Positions 1 to 8,371 are shown, counted from the first letter of the stretch. The stretch: DNA of 46,839 nt from JBBRWO01 sp964388455 (GCA_964388455.1 CAYMAN010000018.1:1-46839), one strand, 5' to 3'. Made by a program: numbers and translations. Notes: generated from the letters alone by a model not told the origin.

Positions 1-1601
1 TTGCGTTCAGTCACGTGAACGCCGCATCCGATTCAAGGATCGAAGCTGCGAGCGATACGTGCTGCCTCCATTGGCCTCTCGGGATCGACGCAGGGGGCTC
101 CGATGAGCGCCTGCTCGATGACGCCGGTAACACCCTCGTCATCGCGTCCGCCGATGTTCCATGTGGAGGGCGTGCAGATCTGGTAGTTCGAGATCTTGCC
201 GTTGTTGATGGTCATCCAGTGACCCAGTGCGCCACGAGGCGCCTCCCACATGCCGGCGCCAGCGCCCGCGTCAGGAGTGCTCTCCTCGAAGAACTTGACG
301 TCGCCACCCTTGACCGCAGCCACGAGCTCGTTGACCCACTCGAGCGACCAATCGGCCACTACTGCGGTCTCAAGGTTGCGAGCGGCCACGCGGCCGAGCA
401 GTGATACGAGAACCTCAGGCTTGCCGGGTGCACCGAGCGCACCGAGGGCCTTGTCGACGACGGCCTTGACCGGCTCAACGCCACGGAGATAGGCGACCAG
501 CATGCGCGAGAGCGGACCGGCCTCCATCGGCTTGCCGTTGTAGCGCGGCGCCTTGGCCCAGGTGTACTGCGCGTTGACGTCGTACTTGGTGAACTCGGGG
601 ACGGTCTGACCCTGTGCAGGGTTGAGGCCGGTCTCCGACGTGAACCAAGAATGCTTGACGTACTCCTTGATGGCCTCAGGATTCGCGGTATCCGCGGTGA
701 GCGAGCCGGAGAACACGGCGCCCTCGGGCATGTAGCGGTCCTTCATCGCGAGGGACTCGCGGTCGAACACGCCCCACGACAGGAAGTTGCCGTGGCCGCC
801 ACCGTAGCCGAGCGCGTCCTTGTAGAACGGCGCGATCGCGAGCGTGTCCGGGATCATCGTGTTCCACACGAAGTCACGAACGCGCATCAGGCGGAACAGA
901 ATGTCGTCGATCTTCTCTTCCGTGGGAACCCAAGCGGTACCACCGGGGAGAGAGGTCATGAAGTGCGGGAACTTGCCGCCCATGATGGCGATGACGCGCG
1001 ACGCCTCGGCCTGCATCTCCAGAGCCTCGAGGTAGTGCGCGACACCGATCAGGGCGAGCTCGGCCGGCATATCCTGGGCGTACGCAGGATGGCCGAACCA
1101 ACCGTTGGAGAAGATGGAGAGCTGGCCACCGGCCACGAGACCCTTCAGCTTGTCCTGAACCGCCTTGAAGTTCGACGGTGTGGTACCTGCGGCCTCAGCG
1201 AGCGCGTACGTGTCGGCGATATTCGCCTCGAGCGCCTTGCCGGGGTCGATGTAGTCGAGCGCTGCCAGCGTGTAGAACCACAGAATGTGACTGTGGAGAT
1301 ACTGGGCGGCCTCGATGATGTTGCGGACGATGCGTGCGCCGTTGGGGATGGTGATGCCCATCGCGTCTTCGGCAGACATCGTGGCTGCGTGACCGTGAGA
1401 GATCGGGCAAACGCCGCAGATACGCTGGGCGACATAGAACGCGTCTGACGGAGCGCGCCCCTTGAGGACCATCTCCATGCCACGGAACAACGTGCCTGAG
1501 ACCCAAGCATCAGTGATCTTGCCGTCGGTCACTTCGCACTCGACGCGCAGGTGGCCTTCGATTCGAGTCAGGGGATCGATGACTACGTTAGGAGTTCCCA
1601 C
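1..1601 (-). CDS. [NiFeSe] hydrogenase large subunit, selenocysteine-containing (3' end beyond window)
   Basis: Catalytic subunit of a periplasm-facing uptake hydrogenase (H2 to 2 H+ plus 2 e-). The N-terminal nickel motif RICGVCPISHG gives C62, C65 and H69. The C-terminal motif should read DPCxxCxxH. Here the DNA reads D-P-TGA-I-G-C-G-V-H-V-T-E-R, so the first cysteine codon is UGA (positions 35-33) and the frame stays open to the window edge. Residue 523 is therefore read as selenocysteine, as in hysA-type [NiFeSe] enzymes. Start is GTG at 1601, sharing one base with the TAG stop of the small subunit and preceded by a purine-rich AAAGGGGG. Residues after the histidine would be removed by a maturation endopeptidase. 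A conventional caller would end this gene at 33 and lose the metal-binding half-site. Selenocysteine insertion is inferred from motif and context. Confidence 0.93.
3..35 (-). promoter_or_regulatory. UGA(Sec) codon and SECIS-like hairpin
   Basis: The in-frame TGA at 35-33 is followed after 10 nt by a perfect 7-bp stem: GCGTTCA (22-16) pairs with TGAACGC (9-3). The 6-nt loop is CGTGAC. The loop starts 17 nt after the UGA and has G as its second base with a GU inside. These features fit the general bacterial SECIS model for SelB recruitment. The hairpin lies inside the coding sequence, as bacterial SECIS elements do. No SelB or selC gene is visible in the window, so function is inferred. Confidence 0.75.
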
Positions 1602-2785
1602 TACTTATCGCCCCCTTTCTTCATACGCTTGCGATCGTGGTCTTTCATCTCTTCGGTCGCAGGTCCGTCGCCGATACGGCCGGCGGCCTTCATGCCCAGA
1701 CCGTGGACCACGAGTGCGCCGGCGACGACTCCGCCAGCGAGCAGTGCAGCATTGGACGGATCGAATCCGCCGGTCTCAGTGCCTGCGCCGATGCCGATCT
1801 GACGGAAGCGGTCCAAGAACGGAGCACCCTCGTCGACCCAGTTGAAGCGGCCGCAGCCGATGCACGGTGAGCCGGACTCGACGCACCAACTCACCTGGTT
1901 GTTCCAGCGAACGATCGGGCAGTTGGTCTGCGTCTGCGGGCCCTTGCAGCCGACAGGGTAGAGGCAGTAACCCTTAGCCTCCTCGACAGAACCGAACTTG
2001 TAGACGAACTCGCCGTTCTCGAAGTGTCCGCGACGCGGGCAGTTGTCGTGAATGGTCTGGCCGAAGATGAGCTTCGGACGACCGAACTCATCGAGCTCGT
2101 CGAGAATCGCGCCGCTCTCGAGCTTGCCGAGGAACAGCACGTTGACGACCATCGCGACGATCCACTCGGGATTGACGGGGCAGGTGGGAAGGTTGATGAC
2201 CGGGGTCGCGACGTTTTGCGACTTAAGGTACTCACCGATTCCCATGCCCCCTGCGGGGTTCGGGTTGGCCTTGACCCAGCCGCCGTCGACCGCGCACGAA
2301 CCGACCGCGATGATCGCGGCAGCGCTCGGGGCGACCTCCATGATCTGCTCGAGACCGGTCTTGCCGGCAACACGAAGGGCGTTACCCTCCCAGCCAGTCA
2401 TGACGGCACCCTCGTAGATCATGATGAACTTGCCCTTGGACTTCTCGACAGTGTCCTTCAGGGCCTGCTCGGCAGAGTCGCCAGATGCGTACATGATGGT
2501 TTCCATGTAGTTCATGGAAAGGATGTTCAGCACGATCTGAGCTACATCCGGATTGGATGCCTGAGCCGTAGACTCAGTACAACCGGTACACAGTCCGCCG
2601 TCAATCCAGACAGCGGGGGTGAGTTTCGAAGCGGCGGCCTGCTCAACCGCGGATGCGATAGTCGGCACCATGGCCTCGCTCAACCCAAGCATTGCGGCCA
2701 CAGAGCCACAGAACTTGAGGAAGTCGCGACGGGATACGCCGCGAGCCGCGAGCTGGTCGGAAAACGCTCGATCCTCATGCGCCAT
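1601..2785 (-). CDS. [NiFeSe]-type hydrogenase small subunit, Tat-exported, membrane-anchored
   Basis: Electron-transfer subunit of 394 residues carrying three Fe-S clusters. A twin-arginine signal, SRRDFLKF, has its arginines at 19-20. The proximal cluster ligands are C66, C69, C164 and C202. The distal set is H246, C249, C274 and C280. The medial set is C289, C301, C308 and C311. C301 sits where standard [NiFe] enzymes have proline, which predicts a medial [4Fe-4S] rather than [3Fe-4S] cluster, a hallmark of [NiFeSe] enzymes. A hydrophobic helix (about 346-364) and a basic tail anchor the protein in the membrane. The chosen ATG at 2785 follows AAGGAGG with 8-nt spacing; an upstream in-frame ATG at 2908 lacks such a site. 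The stop overlaps the large-subunit GTG by one base, so the two are translationally coupled. Confidence 0.95.
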   Translation of the reverse strand: MAHEDRAFSDQLAARGVSRRDFLKFCGSVAAMLGLSEAMVPTIASAVEQAAASKLTPAVWIDGGLCTGCTESTAQASNPDVAQIVLNILSMNYMETIMYASGDSAEQALKDTVEKSKGKFIMIYEGAVMTGWEGNALRVAGKTGLEQIMEVAPSAAAIIAVGSCAVDGGWVKANPNPAGGMGIGEYLKSQNVATPVINLPTCPVNPEWIVAMVVNVLFLGKLESGAILDELDEFGRPKLIFGQTIHDNCPRRGHFENGEFVYKFGSVEEAKGYCLYPVGCKGPQTQTNCPIVRWNNQVSWCVESGSPCIGCGRFNWVDEGAPFLDRFRQIGIGAGTETGGFDPSNAALLAGGVVAGALVVHGLGMKAAGRIGDGPATEEMKDHDRKRMKKGGDK

Positions 2786-3296
2786 GCCATACACCTCCTT
2801 GTTTGATTCCGATGGACAGTTGCGTGTCGTTCTTGCTCCACCGACCGTATGTTCAGGCGGGGTCGACGGAGCGAAAGCTAGGGTCCCGGCAGACCTCCTC
2901 TCGCGCAAAGCTGTCGTCTTGTGCCTGGAACGGAAAACCGACCTCGCGCAGCTTTCACTGAGCGAGGTCGAATCAGGCCGAACGGGGAGGGGTGGGGGTA
3001 CGACAGAGGAGTTGAGCGTGTACCCACGAGCATCTGATCAGCTGCGCACACGACTGGTGGAACCCCCCCAAGACCCATGACGACGATTCAAGGCAATCAT
3101 AAGTGGAACGTATACTATGAATACGCGAAATCGAACGCACAAAAGCACCCCTGACCTTGCATTTTGTATTCTACACCCCACGCGCGCGGCATGCGAATCA
3201 TCACGCGCCGATTTCGGGTAGCATACGACTCGGGGTGGGCGAGGGTGAGCGGGTCGCCCCGCTGAGGATATGGTTCGAGTAAGAAGGGATCATCGA
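2786..3296. other. 511-bp divergent intergenic region upstream of the [NiFeSe] hydrogenase
   Basis: No convincing gene is present; open frames here lack a ribosome site and any family resemblance. The region must hold the hydrogenase promoter (minus strand) and that of the DUF2249 gene (plus strand). Seen in it are a 9-bp inverted repeat at 2939-2970 and an AT-rich patch around 3105-3125. That patch holds TATACT at 3111-3116 on the plus strand and TATGAT near 3097-3102 on the minus strand. Both could be -10 boxes but neither has a good -35. A matching riboswitch family was not recognised. Confidence 0.5.
2939..2970. repeat. 9-bp inverted repeat in the hydrogenase leader
   Basis: CGACCTCGC (2939-2947) and GCGAGGTCG (2962-2970) are perfect inverted copies around a 14-nt centre. 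They lie about 155-185 nt upstream of the hydrogenase small-subunit start. The site could form an RNA hairpin in a long leader or serve as an operator. There is no U-run after it, so it does not look like a terminator. Confidence 0.5.
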
Positions 3297-3569
3297 ATGT
3301 CGTTTCCTTCGCGCGGCAATCTCGTGCTCGACGTGAGAGCCTTTGACCCATCGCTGCGCAGGTCGATGATCTTTGCAGTGGTGGACAAGTGTGTGGAGCT
3401 CGCCTGCAGCGACGACCTCGTTCTCGTCTCGGACCACGACCCAAGCGGGATCGGATATCAGATCGACCTGCGCAAAGAGACTCGTGGACGTTTCGAGTTC
3501 ACGTACGGTCAGCGCCAGGACGGCGCATGGACCGCGCTGCTTCGCTGCAAAGACGCGAAACAGTACTAG
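3297..3569 (+). CDS. DUF2249 domain protein
   Basis: A 90-residue protein that is almost entirely one DUF2249 domain. It opens with the family pattern LDVRAFDPS and has VLVSDHDPSGIGYQID in the middle, matching the usual valine/leucine-rich strand plus DHDP motif. The family is small, cytosolic and often linked with redox or nitrogen-oxide metabolism, but no reaction is established. The start ATG at 3297 follows AGAAGGG with 8-nt spacing; the ATG at 3271 lacks a site. Its TAG stop overlaps the convergent HAD gene stop in a shared CTAG. Expression as a monocistronic unit diverging from the hydrogenase is likely. Confidence 0.8.
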   Translation: MSFPSRGNLVLDVRAFDPSLRRSMIFAVVDKCVELACSDDLVLVSDHDPSGIGYQIDLRKETRGRFEFTYGQRQDGAWTALLRCKDAKQY

Positions 3570-4273
3570 TCGCTCAGTCTCGTGAGAAGTCCGGCCAGAT
3601 CGTAGAGCGTGCCCGTCCAGTTGCACGCGGGCGTGGGCCCGTTACCGACATAGAACGTGCGCATCCCGATGTCTGCTGCTGACATGTCGAGAACCCGATC
3701 ATCGCCGACCATGACGCACTCCTGCGGGTCGACGCCGAGCAACTCGGCGGTCTGTTGGTAGTACGCGGCATGAGGTTTGGTTGCCTGCATGTTCTCGTAC
3801 GCGGTGACCACCTGCACATCGAGCCGATCCAGACCTGCCCAGCGCATGCGTTCTTTGATTGCGCTCATCGGGAAGATCGGGTTGGTGGCGATCGCCACCT
3901 TCAGACCAAGTCGTAACGCGGTCTCGACCGCTTCGATCGCACCGGACTTTGGGCCCATCCCCTTGCGTAGTGTGGGGAAGACCTCGGCGTAGAACCGGTT
4001 CAGGACGGCATCGTTGGCGGGGGTGCTCAAATCCGTTCCGGTGACGCGCTCGAACTCGGCATTGAATGCGTCACGGTTGGTCTGCCCGGTATGTGACGAG
4101 GACATCAACTCAGTCGCGGAAATGACCGCACGCAATCCTGCAGGGTCGCTCGGCTCATCTCCGAGGATGTCTGCGACCACTGGGCCGAGGACGGCGAAGT
4201 AGTCGCGCAAGAATGAGTCAAGTTCGATGTCGAGAAGCGTGCCGTCGAGATCGAACAGTACTGCGCTGAGCAC
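3566..4273 (-). CDS. HAD-superfamily hydrolase (phosphatase, YjjG/FMN-hydrolase type)
   Basis: A 235-residue soluble phosphatase. Motif I is LFDLDGTLLD near the N-terminus with nucleophile Asp and acid/base Asp. Motif II is IATNP, motif III lysine lies in ATKPH, and motif IV is MVGDDRVLD. The all-helical insert between motifs I and II is a C1 cap, which usually means small phosphorylated metabolites such as nucleotides or FMN; the true substrate cannot be read from sequence. The GTG start at 4273 follows GGAGG with 6-nt spacing and places motif I at the N-terminus, while the longer frame to 4594 runs through the neighbouring promoter. The gene stops in a CTAG shared with the DUF2249 gene. Confidence 0.88.
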   Translation of the reverse strand: MLSAVLFDLDGTLLDIELDSFLRDYFAVLGPVVADILGDEPSDPAGLRAVISATELMSSSHTGQTNRDAFNAEFERVTGTDLSTPANDAVLNRFYAEVFPTLRKGMGPKSGAIEAVETALRLGLKVAIATNPIFPMSAIKERMRWAGLDRLDVQVVTAYENMQATKPHAAYYQQTAELLGVDPQECVMVGDDRVLDMSAADIGMRTFYVGNGPTPACNWTGTLYDLAGLLTRLSD

Positions 4274-4358
4274 GAAACACCTCCGAGTTTGGGCAACTGG
4301 AAGACTCAGGGTATCACGGTGAACGGGAGCTGGGATGGGGTCCAAGTGAATCGGCTGC

Positions 4359-4389
4359 TTGACATTCAGGGTACCCATGGGGGTATTCT
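4359..4389 (+). promoter_or_regulatory. Putative promoter of the FAD/Fe-S oxidoreductase
   Basis: A perfect -35 TTGACA (4359-4364) is followed at 19 bp by TATTCT (4384-4389), or by weaker boxes at 17-18 bp. Just around it are the palindrome GGGTACCC (4370-4377) and an imperfect inverted pair GGGGGTAT / ATACCCC, which could be operator sequence. The site lies in the divergent gap between the HAD gene and the oxidoreductase. Confidence 0.4.
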
Positions 4390-4476
4390 TCATGCTGCTC
4401 ACATATACCCCACGGGGCATTACGAATGTCGTCGGGGTCGGAGCGACAGATGCCGGTAATGAAGGGACGCAGCTAG

Positions 4477-7400
4477 ATGCCTGGTGTAACTGATCGAGTC
4501 GAACAGTCGTTGCGTGAGATCCTCGGAAGCGATCGGGTTCGAGCGGACGTGCGGGAACGTAAGATGTACAGCTTCGACATCGGCGCGATGCCACGGCTCG
4601 TCAAGCCGTTCGTTCCAGCCGGAATCGCAGGAGCCGTGGTCCGGCCCGCCAACGAGGAGCAGATTGTCGAGTTGGCGAGGTTCGCTCAGCGGGAAGGCGT
4701 GCGCCTGGTTCCGCGCGGCTGGGCGACCAGTGGGTACGGCGGCGTACTCCCTCAGAAGGGTGCCGTCGTGGTCGACATGACCGGGCATCAGAAGGTGCTC
4801 TCAGTCGACGCTGACGCGATGACCGTTCGCGTCGAGGCTGGTGCTATCTGGGAGAACATCGATCGCGAGATCGGCAAGATGGGTCTTTCGTTGCGATTGT
4901 ATCCCTCGTCGTATCCCAGCTCGTCGGCGGCCGGTTGGCTCGCCCAGGGCGGCAGTGGATTCGGGAGCTACGAATACGGTACCTTCAAGGAGAACGTCAC
5001 CGCCGCTCGCGTGGTGCTGCCCACGGGCGAGATCAAGGAGTTCACTGGCGAAGAACTCGGTTCGTTCGTTGCTGACGCTGAGGGCATCACCGGGATCATC
5101 ACCGAGGTGGAGTTCCGCATCCGCCGGTTCGAGTCAGAGGTCCATCGACTGGTCGCGTTCTCGACTGTGACTGATCTGGGCAAGGCACTCAGCCGCATCT
5201 CGGCGGAGTCACTTCCAATCTGGTCCATCACGTTTCTGAATCCTGAGTCCACTCACCTCAAGAAGCAGCTGCCGCACCGTCACGGACACCCGTGGGAGAT
5301 GGCTCACGACCACTACGAGCCGAAGCTTCCTGAGGCGTACCTCGCGGTCATCGCGTACCCTGAATCTCGCCGAGGAGACATCGATACGACGCTCGCCGCC
5401 ATCATCGCCGGAACCGGTGGCACTGAACTTGAAGCCGCTGCCGCCGAACACGAGTGGGAGCAGCGGTTCTCTCCGATGCGTCTCAAGCGGATCGGGCCGT
5501 CGATCGTCCCCACCGAGGTTGTCGTTCCGCTCGCCGAGATGCCCGCCGTGCTCGGCGAGGTCGACGACAAGATCAAGCAGCCGTTCATTCTCGAAGGCAT
5601 GGTCGGCAAGGGTGACAAGGTCGTGCTTCTCGGCTTCATTCCACATGACGAGCGTTCGTTCGCATTCAATCTCGCGTTCGCCCTGTCGCTCTCGGTGATC
5701 AAGATCGCCAAGGCGCATGGCGGGGCGGCGTACTCCACGGGTCTCTACTTCCGTCGTGAGGCGGTCAGCGTTCTGGGCGCACCGAAGGTCGAGGCGCTCA
5801 AGGCATACAAAGCCACGGTCGACCCCGCAGGCGTAATGAATCCCGGCAAGGTGTTCGGCAGTGGACTGATCGACGTGATCATGGGCACGGCCACCGTGCT
5901 CGAACCGATCATCAGGCCGATTGCGAACGCAGCCAAGCCTCCGGCGGACATGGCCGATACCTCCAAGGAAGTGAACGGCATCCCGGGCGACGTCGCGCTG
6001 ATGGCCTATGCGTGCGCGCGCTGTGGGTACTGCGTGCCGACGTGCGAGCAGTACTCCGGGCGTGGCTGGGAGAGCCAGTCACCTCGTGGCAAGTACGCGT
6101 ATCTGCGTGAGGTCATCGAGGGCAGGGAGCAGTGGGATCGCAAGGCGATCGACACGTTCCTGGTCTGTACGACGTGCGAGGTATGCAACACACGCTGCCA
6201 GCTGCAGCTTCCCATCGAGCACAACTGGATGGAGATGCGTGGCAAGCTGATCCACGAGGAGAAGCGCGGCACGTTCCCGCCGTTCGAAATGATGGCCGCA
6301 TCTCTTCGCGGGGAAAACGACATCTGGGCCGCCAAGGCCGAGAACCGCGACAAGTGGGTGCCCGCTGACGTCGCCGAGAAGATCCCCGAGCAGTCCGACA
6401 TCCTCTACTTCGCCGGCTGCACGGCCAGCTTCGTCGAAACCGACATCGCTGAGGCGTCCATCAGACTTCTGCAGGACTCGGGCTACTCGGTAGGCTACAT
6501 GGGCAAGGACGAGGCGTGCTGCGGGATCCCCATGAAGGTCTCGGGCAAGTGGGACCTCTTCGAGGAGATTTACGAGCACAACGTCGCCGAGGCGCGCAAA
6601 CGTGGCGCCAAGACGATCGTGACATCGTGCCCGGCGTGCGGACTCGTCTGGAAAGAGCTCTACGCGGCGATCGCCGCCGAGCGAGGCGAGGAGTACGAGT
6701 TCGAGATCAAGCACTACACCGAGCTCGTCGCACCGGCTCTCGCCGACGGTACGCTCCAGCTCAAGGAGAACCCGTTCGAGGGCAAGACCGTCACCTTCCA
6801 CGACTCATGTCACATGGGTCGTGCCCAGGGAAACTACGAGCCCCCGCGTGACATGCTCAAGGCGATACCCGGCATCGAGATGGTCGAGATGGAGCACAAC
6901 AGGGAAGAGGGTCTGTGCTGCGGTTCCGTACTGACGCTCATCGGTGAGCATCCTGTTGCACCCGTCCTTGGTGGGCACAGGCTGCAGGAGGCCGTCGATG
7001 CCGGCGCAGATACCGTGGTGGCGCTGTGTCCGTGCTGCCAGGTCCAGCTGCGCGACTCCAACATCAAGAACGACCTCGGGCTTCAGATCGACGACCTGTC
7101 GCGCATGGTCGCGACCGCAGCTGGCTACGACATTCCTGAAACCACCGAGTACTCCATGTACATGTGGGGCTTCTTCGAGAAGTTCATCATCCTCATGCAG
7201 CCTGAGAATATGGCCAAGTTCATGGTCCGGATCTTCCCGCAGATGATGGACAACATGCCGGCCGGCATGAAGCCGATGATGCTTGCGATGAAGCACGTCC
7301 CCGGCGGCCTGGCCATGATGGAGAAGATGATGCCGCTGATGTTCCCGGCGATGGCTCCCGCGATTCTGGACAAGGTCATGCCAGACATGATCCGAGAAGT

Positions 7401-7554
7401 CGAAGACGTCATGGGCGAGATGCCCGCAGACATGGCCGAGCTCATGCCCGACCTGCTGCCCAAGACGATGAACTCGCTGATGCCCACGTACCTGCCTCAG
7501 CTGATTCCGTTCCTCGTACCGTTGTTCATCGATTACGTGCGCAACGACACATGA
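4477..7554 (+). CDS. FAD-linked oxidase fused to Fe-S and HdrD-type CCG domains, with Met-rich tail
   Basis: A 1025-residue fused oxidoreductase. Residues 1-470 are a PCMH-type FAD-binding domain (PRGWATSGYGG) with the C-terminal FAD-oxidase domain, as in D-lactate or glycolate dehydrogenases. Two ferredoxin motifs follow, CARCGYCVPTCEQ at about 512 and CTTCEVCNTRCQ at about 564. Two CCG domains come next: C649, CC near 682 and CPAC near 718; then C at about 778, CC near 814 and CPCC near 851. This matches the HdrB/HdrD/GlpC pattern that binds non-cubane clusters or passes electrons to quinone or disulfide. The last 134 residues contain 26 methionines and many prolines, and match no family I recognise. 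The substrate (2-hydroxyacid is a guess) is unknown. The gene is followed by its own terminator. Confidence 0.9.
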   Translation: MPGVTDRVEQSLREILGSDRVRADVRERKMYSFDIGAMPRLVKPFVPAGIAGAVVRPANEEQIVELARFAQREGVRLVPRGWATSGYGGVLPQKGAVVVDMTGHQKVLSVDADAMTVRVEAGAIWENIDREIGKMGLSLRLYPSSYPSSSAAGWLAQGGSGFGSYEYGTFKENVTAARVVLPTGEIKEFTGEELGSFVADAEGITGIITEVEFRIRRFESEVHRLVAFSTVTDLGKALSRISAESLPIWSITFLNPESTHLKKQLPHRHGHPWEMAHDHYEPKLPEAYLAVIAYPESRRGDIDTTLAAIIAGTGGTELEAAAAEHEWEQRFSPMRLKRIGPSIVPTEVVVPLAEMPAVLGEVDDKIKQPFILEGMVGKGDKVVLLGFIPHDERSFAFNLAFALSLSVIKIAKAHGGAAYSTGLYFRREAVSVLGAPKVEALKAYKATVDPAGVMNPGKVFGSGLIDVIMGTATVLEPIIRPIANAAKPPADMADTSKEVNGIPGDVALMAYACARCGYCVPTCEQYSGRGWESQSPRGKYAYLREVIEGREQWDRKAIDTFLVCTTCEVCNTRCQLQLPIEHNWMEMRGKLIHEEKRGTFPPFEMMAASLRGENDIWAAKAENRDKWVPADVAEKIPEQSDILYFAGCTASFVETDIAEASIRLLQDSGYSVGYMGKDEACCGIPMKVSGKWDLFEEIYEHNVAEARKRGAKTIVTSCPACGLVWKELYAAIAAERGEEYEFEIKHYTELVAPALADGTLQLKENPFEGKTVTFHDSCHMGRAQGNYEPPRDMLKAIPGIEMVEMEHNREEGLCCGSVLTLIGEHPVAPVLGGHRLQEAVDAGADTVVALCPCCQVQLRDSNIKNDLGLQIDDLSRMVATAAGYDIPETTEYSMYMWGFFEKFIILMQPENMAKFMVRIFPQMMDNMPAGMKPMMLAMKHVPGGLAMMEKMMPLMFPAMAPAILDKVMPDMIREVEDVMGEMPADMAELMPDLLPKTMNSLMPTYLPQLIPFLVPLFIDYVRNDT

Positions 7555-7578
7555 TTCGCGGCTAGTTGACCGTTTTCG

Positions 7579-7616
7579 GGAGCGGGCGCCACCACCGGTG
7601 CCCGCTCCTTGATTTT
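7579..7616 (+). terminator. Rho-independent terminator after the FAD/Fe-S oxidoreductase
   Basis: GGAGCGGGC (7579-7587) pairs with GCCCGCTCC (7600-7608). The stem extends inward by three more pairs including one G-U, and is followed by TTGATTTT. It lies 25 nt after the TGA stop. Confidence 0.85.
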
Positions 7617-7632
7617 CCAGTTTCAAATGAAT

Positions 7633-7648
7633 TGTGTCTAAAGTCACA
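7633..7648 (+). promoter_or_regulatory. CRP-like operator upstream of the crp-family gene
   Basis: TGTGT-CTAAAG-TCACA differs at one base from the classical CRP site TGTGA-N6-TCACA. It sits 25 nt before the ATG of a CRP-family gene whose recognition helix carries the same R-E-x-x-x-R contacts as E. coli CRP. Autoregulation is the simple reading. The site also overlaps the alternative GTG start at 7634, arguing that this region is not coding. Confidence 0.6.
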
Positions 7649-7672
7649 CTTTGGTTAGCCGATACCAACAGT

Positions 7673-8371
7673 ATGACTACTTCATTGAACAAAGATCAGG
7701 TCGGCGCCCGTCTCTCGGGAATCCCGATGTTCTCGGATCTGTCGTCGGAGAATATCGAGACACTCGCAGGGATGGTTCAGTTTCGCCGCTATCCGCGCGG
7801 GGCGTTCATCGTCGGACAGAATGAGGTCGGCTCGTCGATGTACCTGCTTGTGTCGGGGCGCGTGAAGGTCTCCTTGGCAAGCCCCGAGGGCAAGGAGCTC
7901 GTGTTGAACTACCTCGAGGCGCCGGCACACTTCGGTGAGATGGCACTCGTTGACGCGCAGCCGCGTTCCGCCGACGTGATTGCGGTGACCGACGTGGAGC
8001 TGTTCGGGCTCGACGCCAAGGATTTGTCTGCAGCCATTCAGTTGCAGCCACGGCTCGCACTCTCGCTCATCGCGACACTCTCGCGGCGACTTCGGCATAC
8101 CAACAACAGGCTCGAGGACATGGCGTTTCACGACGCCACTCACCGCGTGATGCGCGTCGTCCTCAACGTTGCCACCGCAGGTCTTGAGACGCGCGGTACC
8201 CCCATCATCCAGGGCATGACGCACTACGACATCGCGACACTTGCCGGTACCTCGCGTGAGACTGCGAGTCGCGTGATCTCCCAACTCGCGCGCGACGGCA
8301 TCGTCACCACCAAGGGACGTCGAATCATCGTCGACCTGGGCAGGCTTTCCGAGCAACTCGAGCGCGACTGA
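7673..8371 (+). CDS. Crp/Fnr-family transcriptional regulator, CRP-like
   Basis: A 232-residue cytosolic regulator. The N-terminal cyclic-nucleotide-binding beta-roll spans about 15-125, with the phosphate-binding cassette FGEMAL (87-92) and PRSA (97-100). The Arg-Ser pair is the cAMP-phosphate contact in CRP. There is no N-terminal cysteine cluster as in FNR. A dimer helix is followed by a helix-turn-helix near 184-210 with recognition helix SRETASR (R195, E196, R200). The usual TGTGA half-site should therefore be bound. I chose the ATG at 7673 because the upstream GTG (7634) lies inside the CRP-like site. No clear Shine-Dalgarno precedes it. It may sense cAMP or another ligand; regulation of nearby redox genes is only a suggestion. 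Confidence 0.9.
   Translation: MTTSLNKDQVGARLSGIPMFSDLSSENIETLAGMVQFRRYPRGAFIVGQNEVGSSMYLLVSGRVKVSLASPEGKELVLNYLEAPAHFGEMALVDAQPRSADVIAVTDVELFGLDAKDLSAAIQLQPRLALSLIATLSRRLRHTNNRLEDMAFHDATHRVMRVVLNVATAGLETRGTPIIQGMTHYDIATLAGTSRETASRVISQLARDGIVTTKGRRIIVDLGRLSEQLERD

Noticed and set aside
33..35. Treating TGA as the true stop of the hydrogenase large subunit
   Set aside because: The next codons supply exactly the missing C and H of the nickel motif and a hairpin follows, so readthrough as selenocysteine is far more likely.
651..1448. Plus-strand ORF of 265 residues
   Set aside because: It is antisense to the hydrogenase large subunit, has a composition typical of shadow frames and matches no family.
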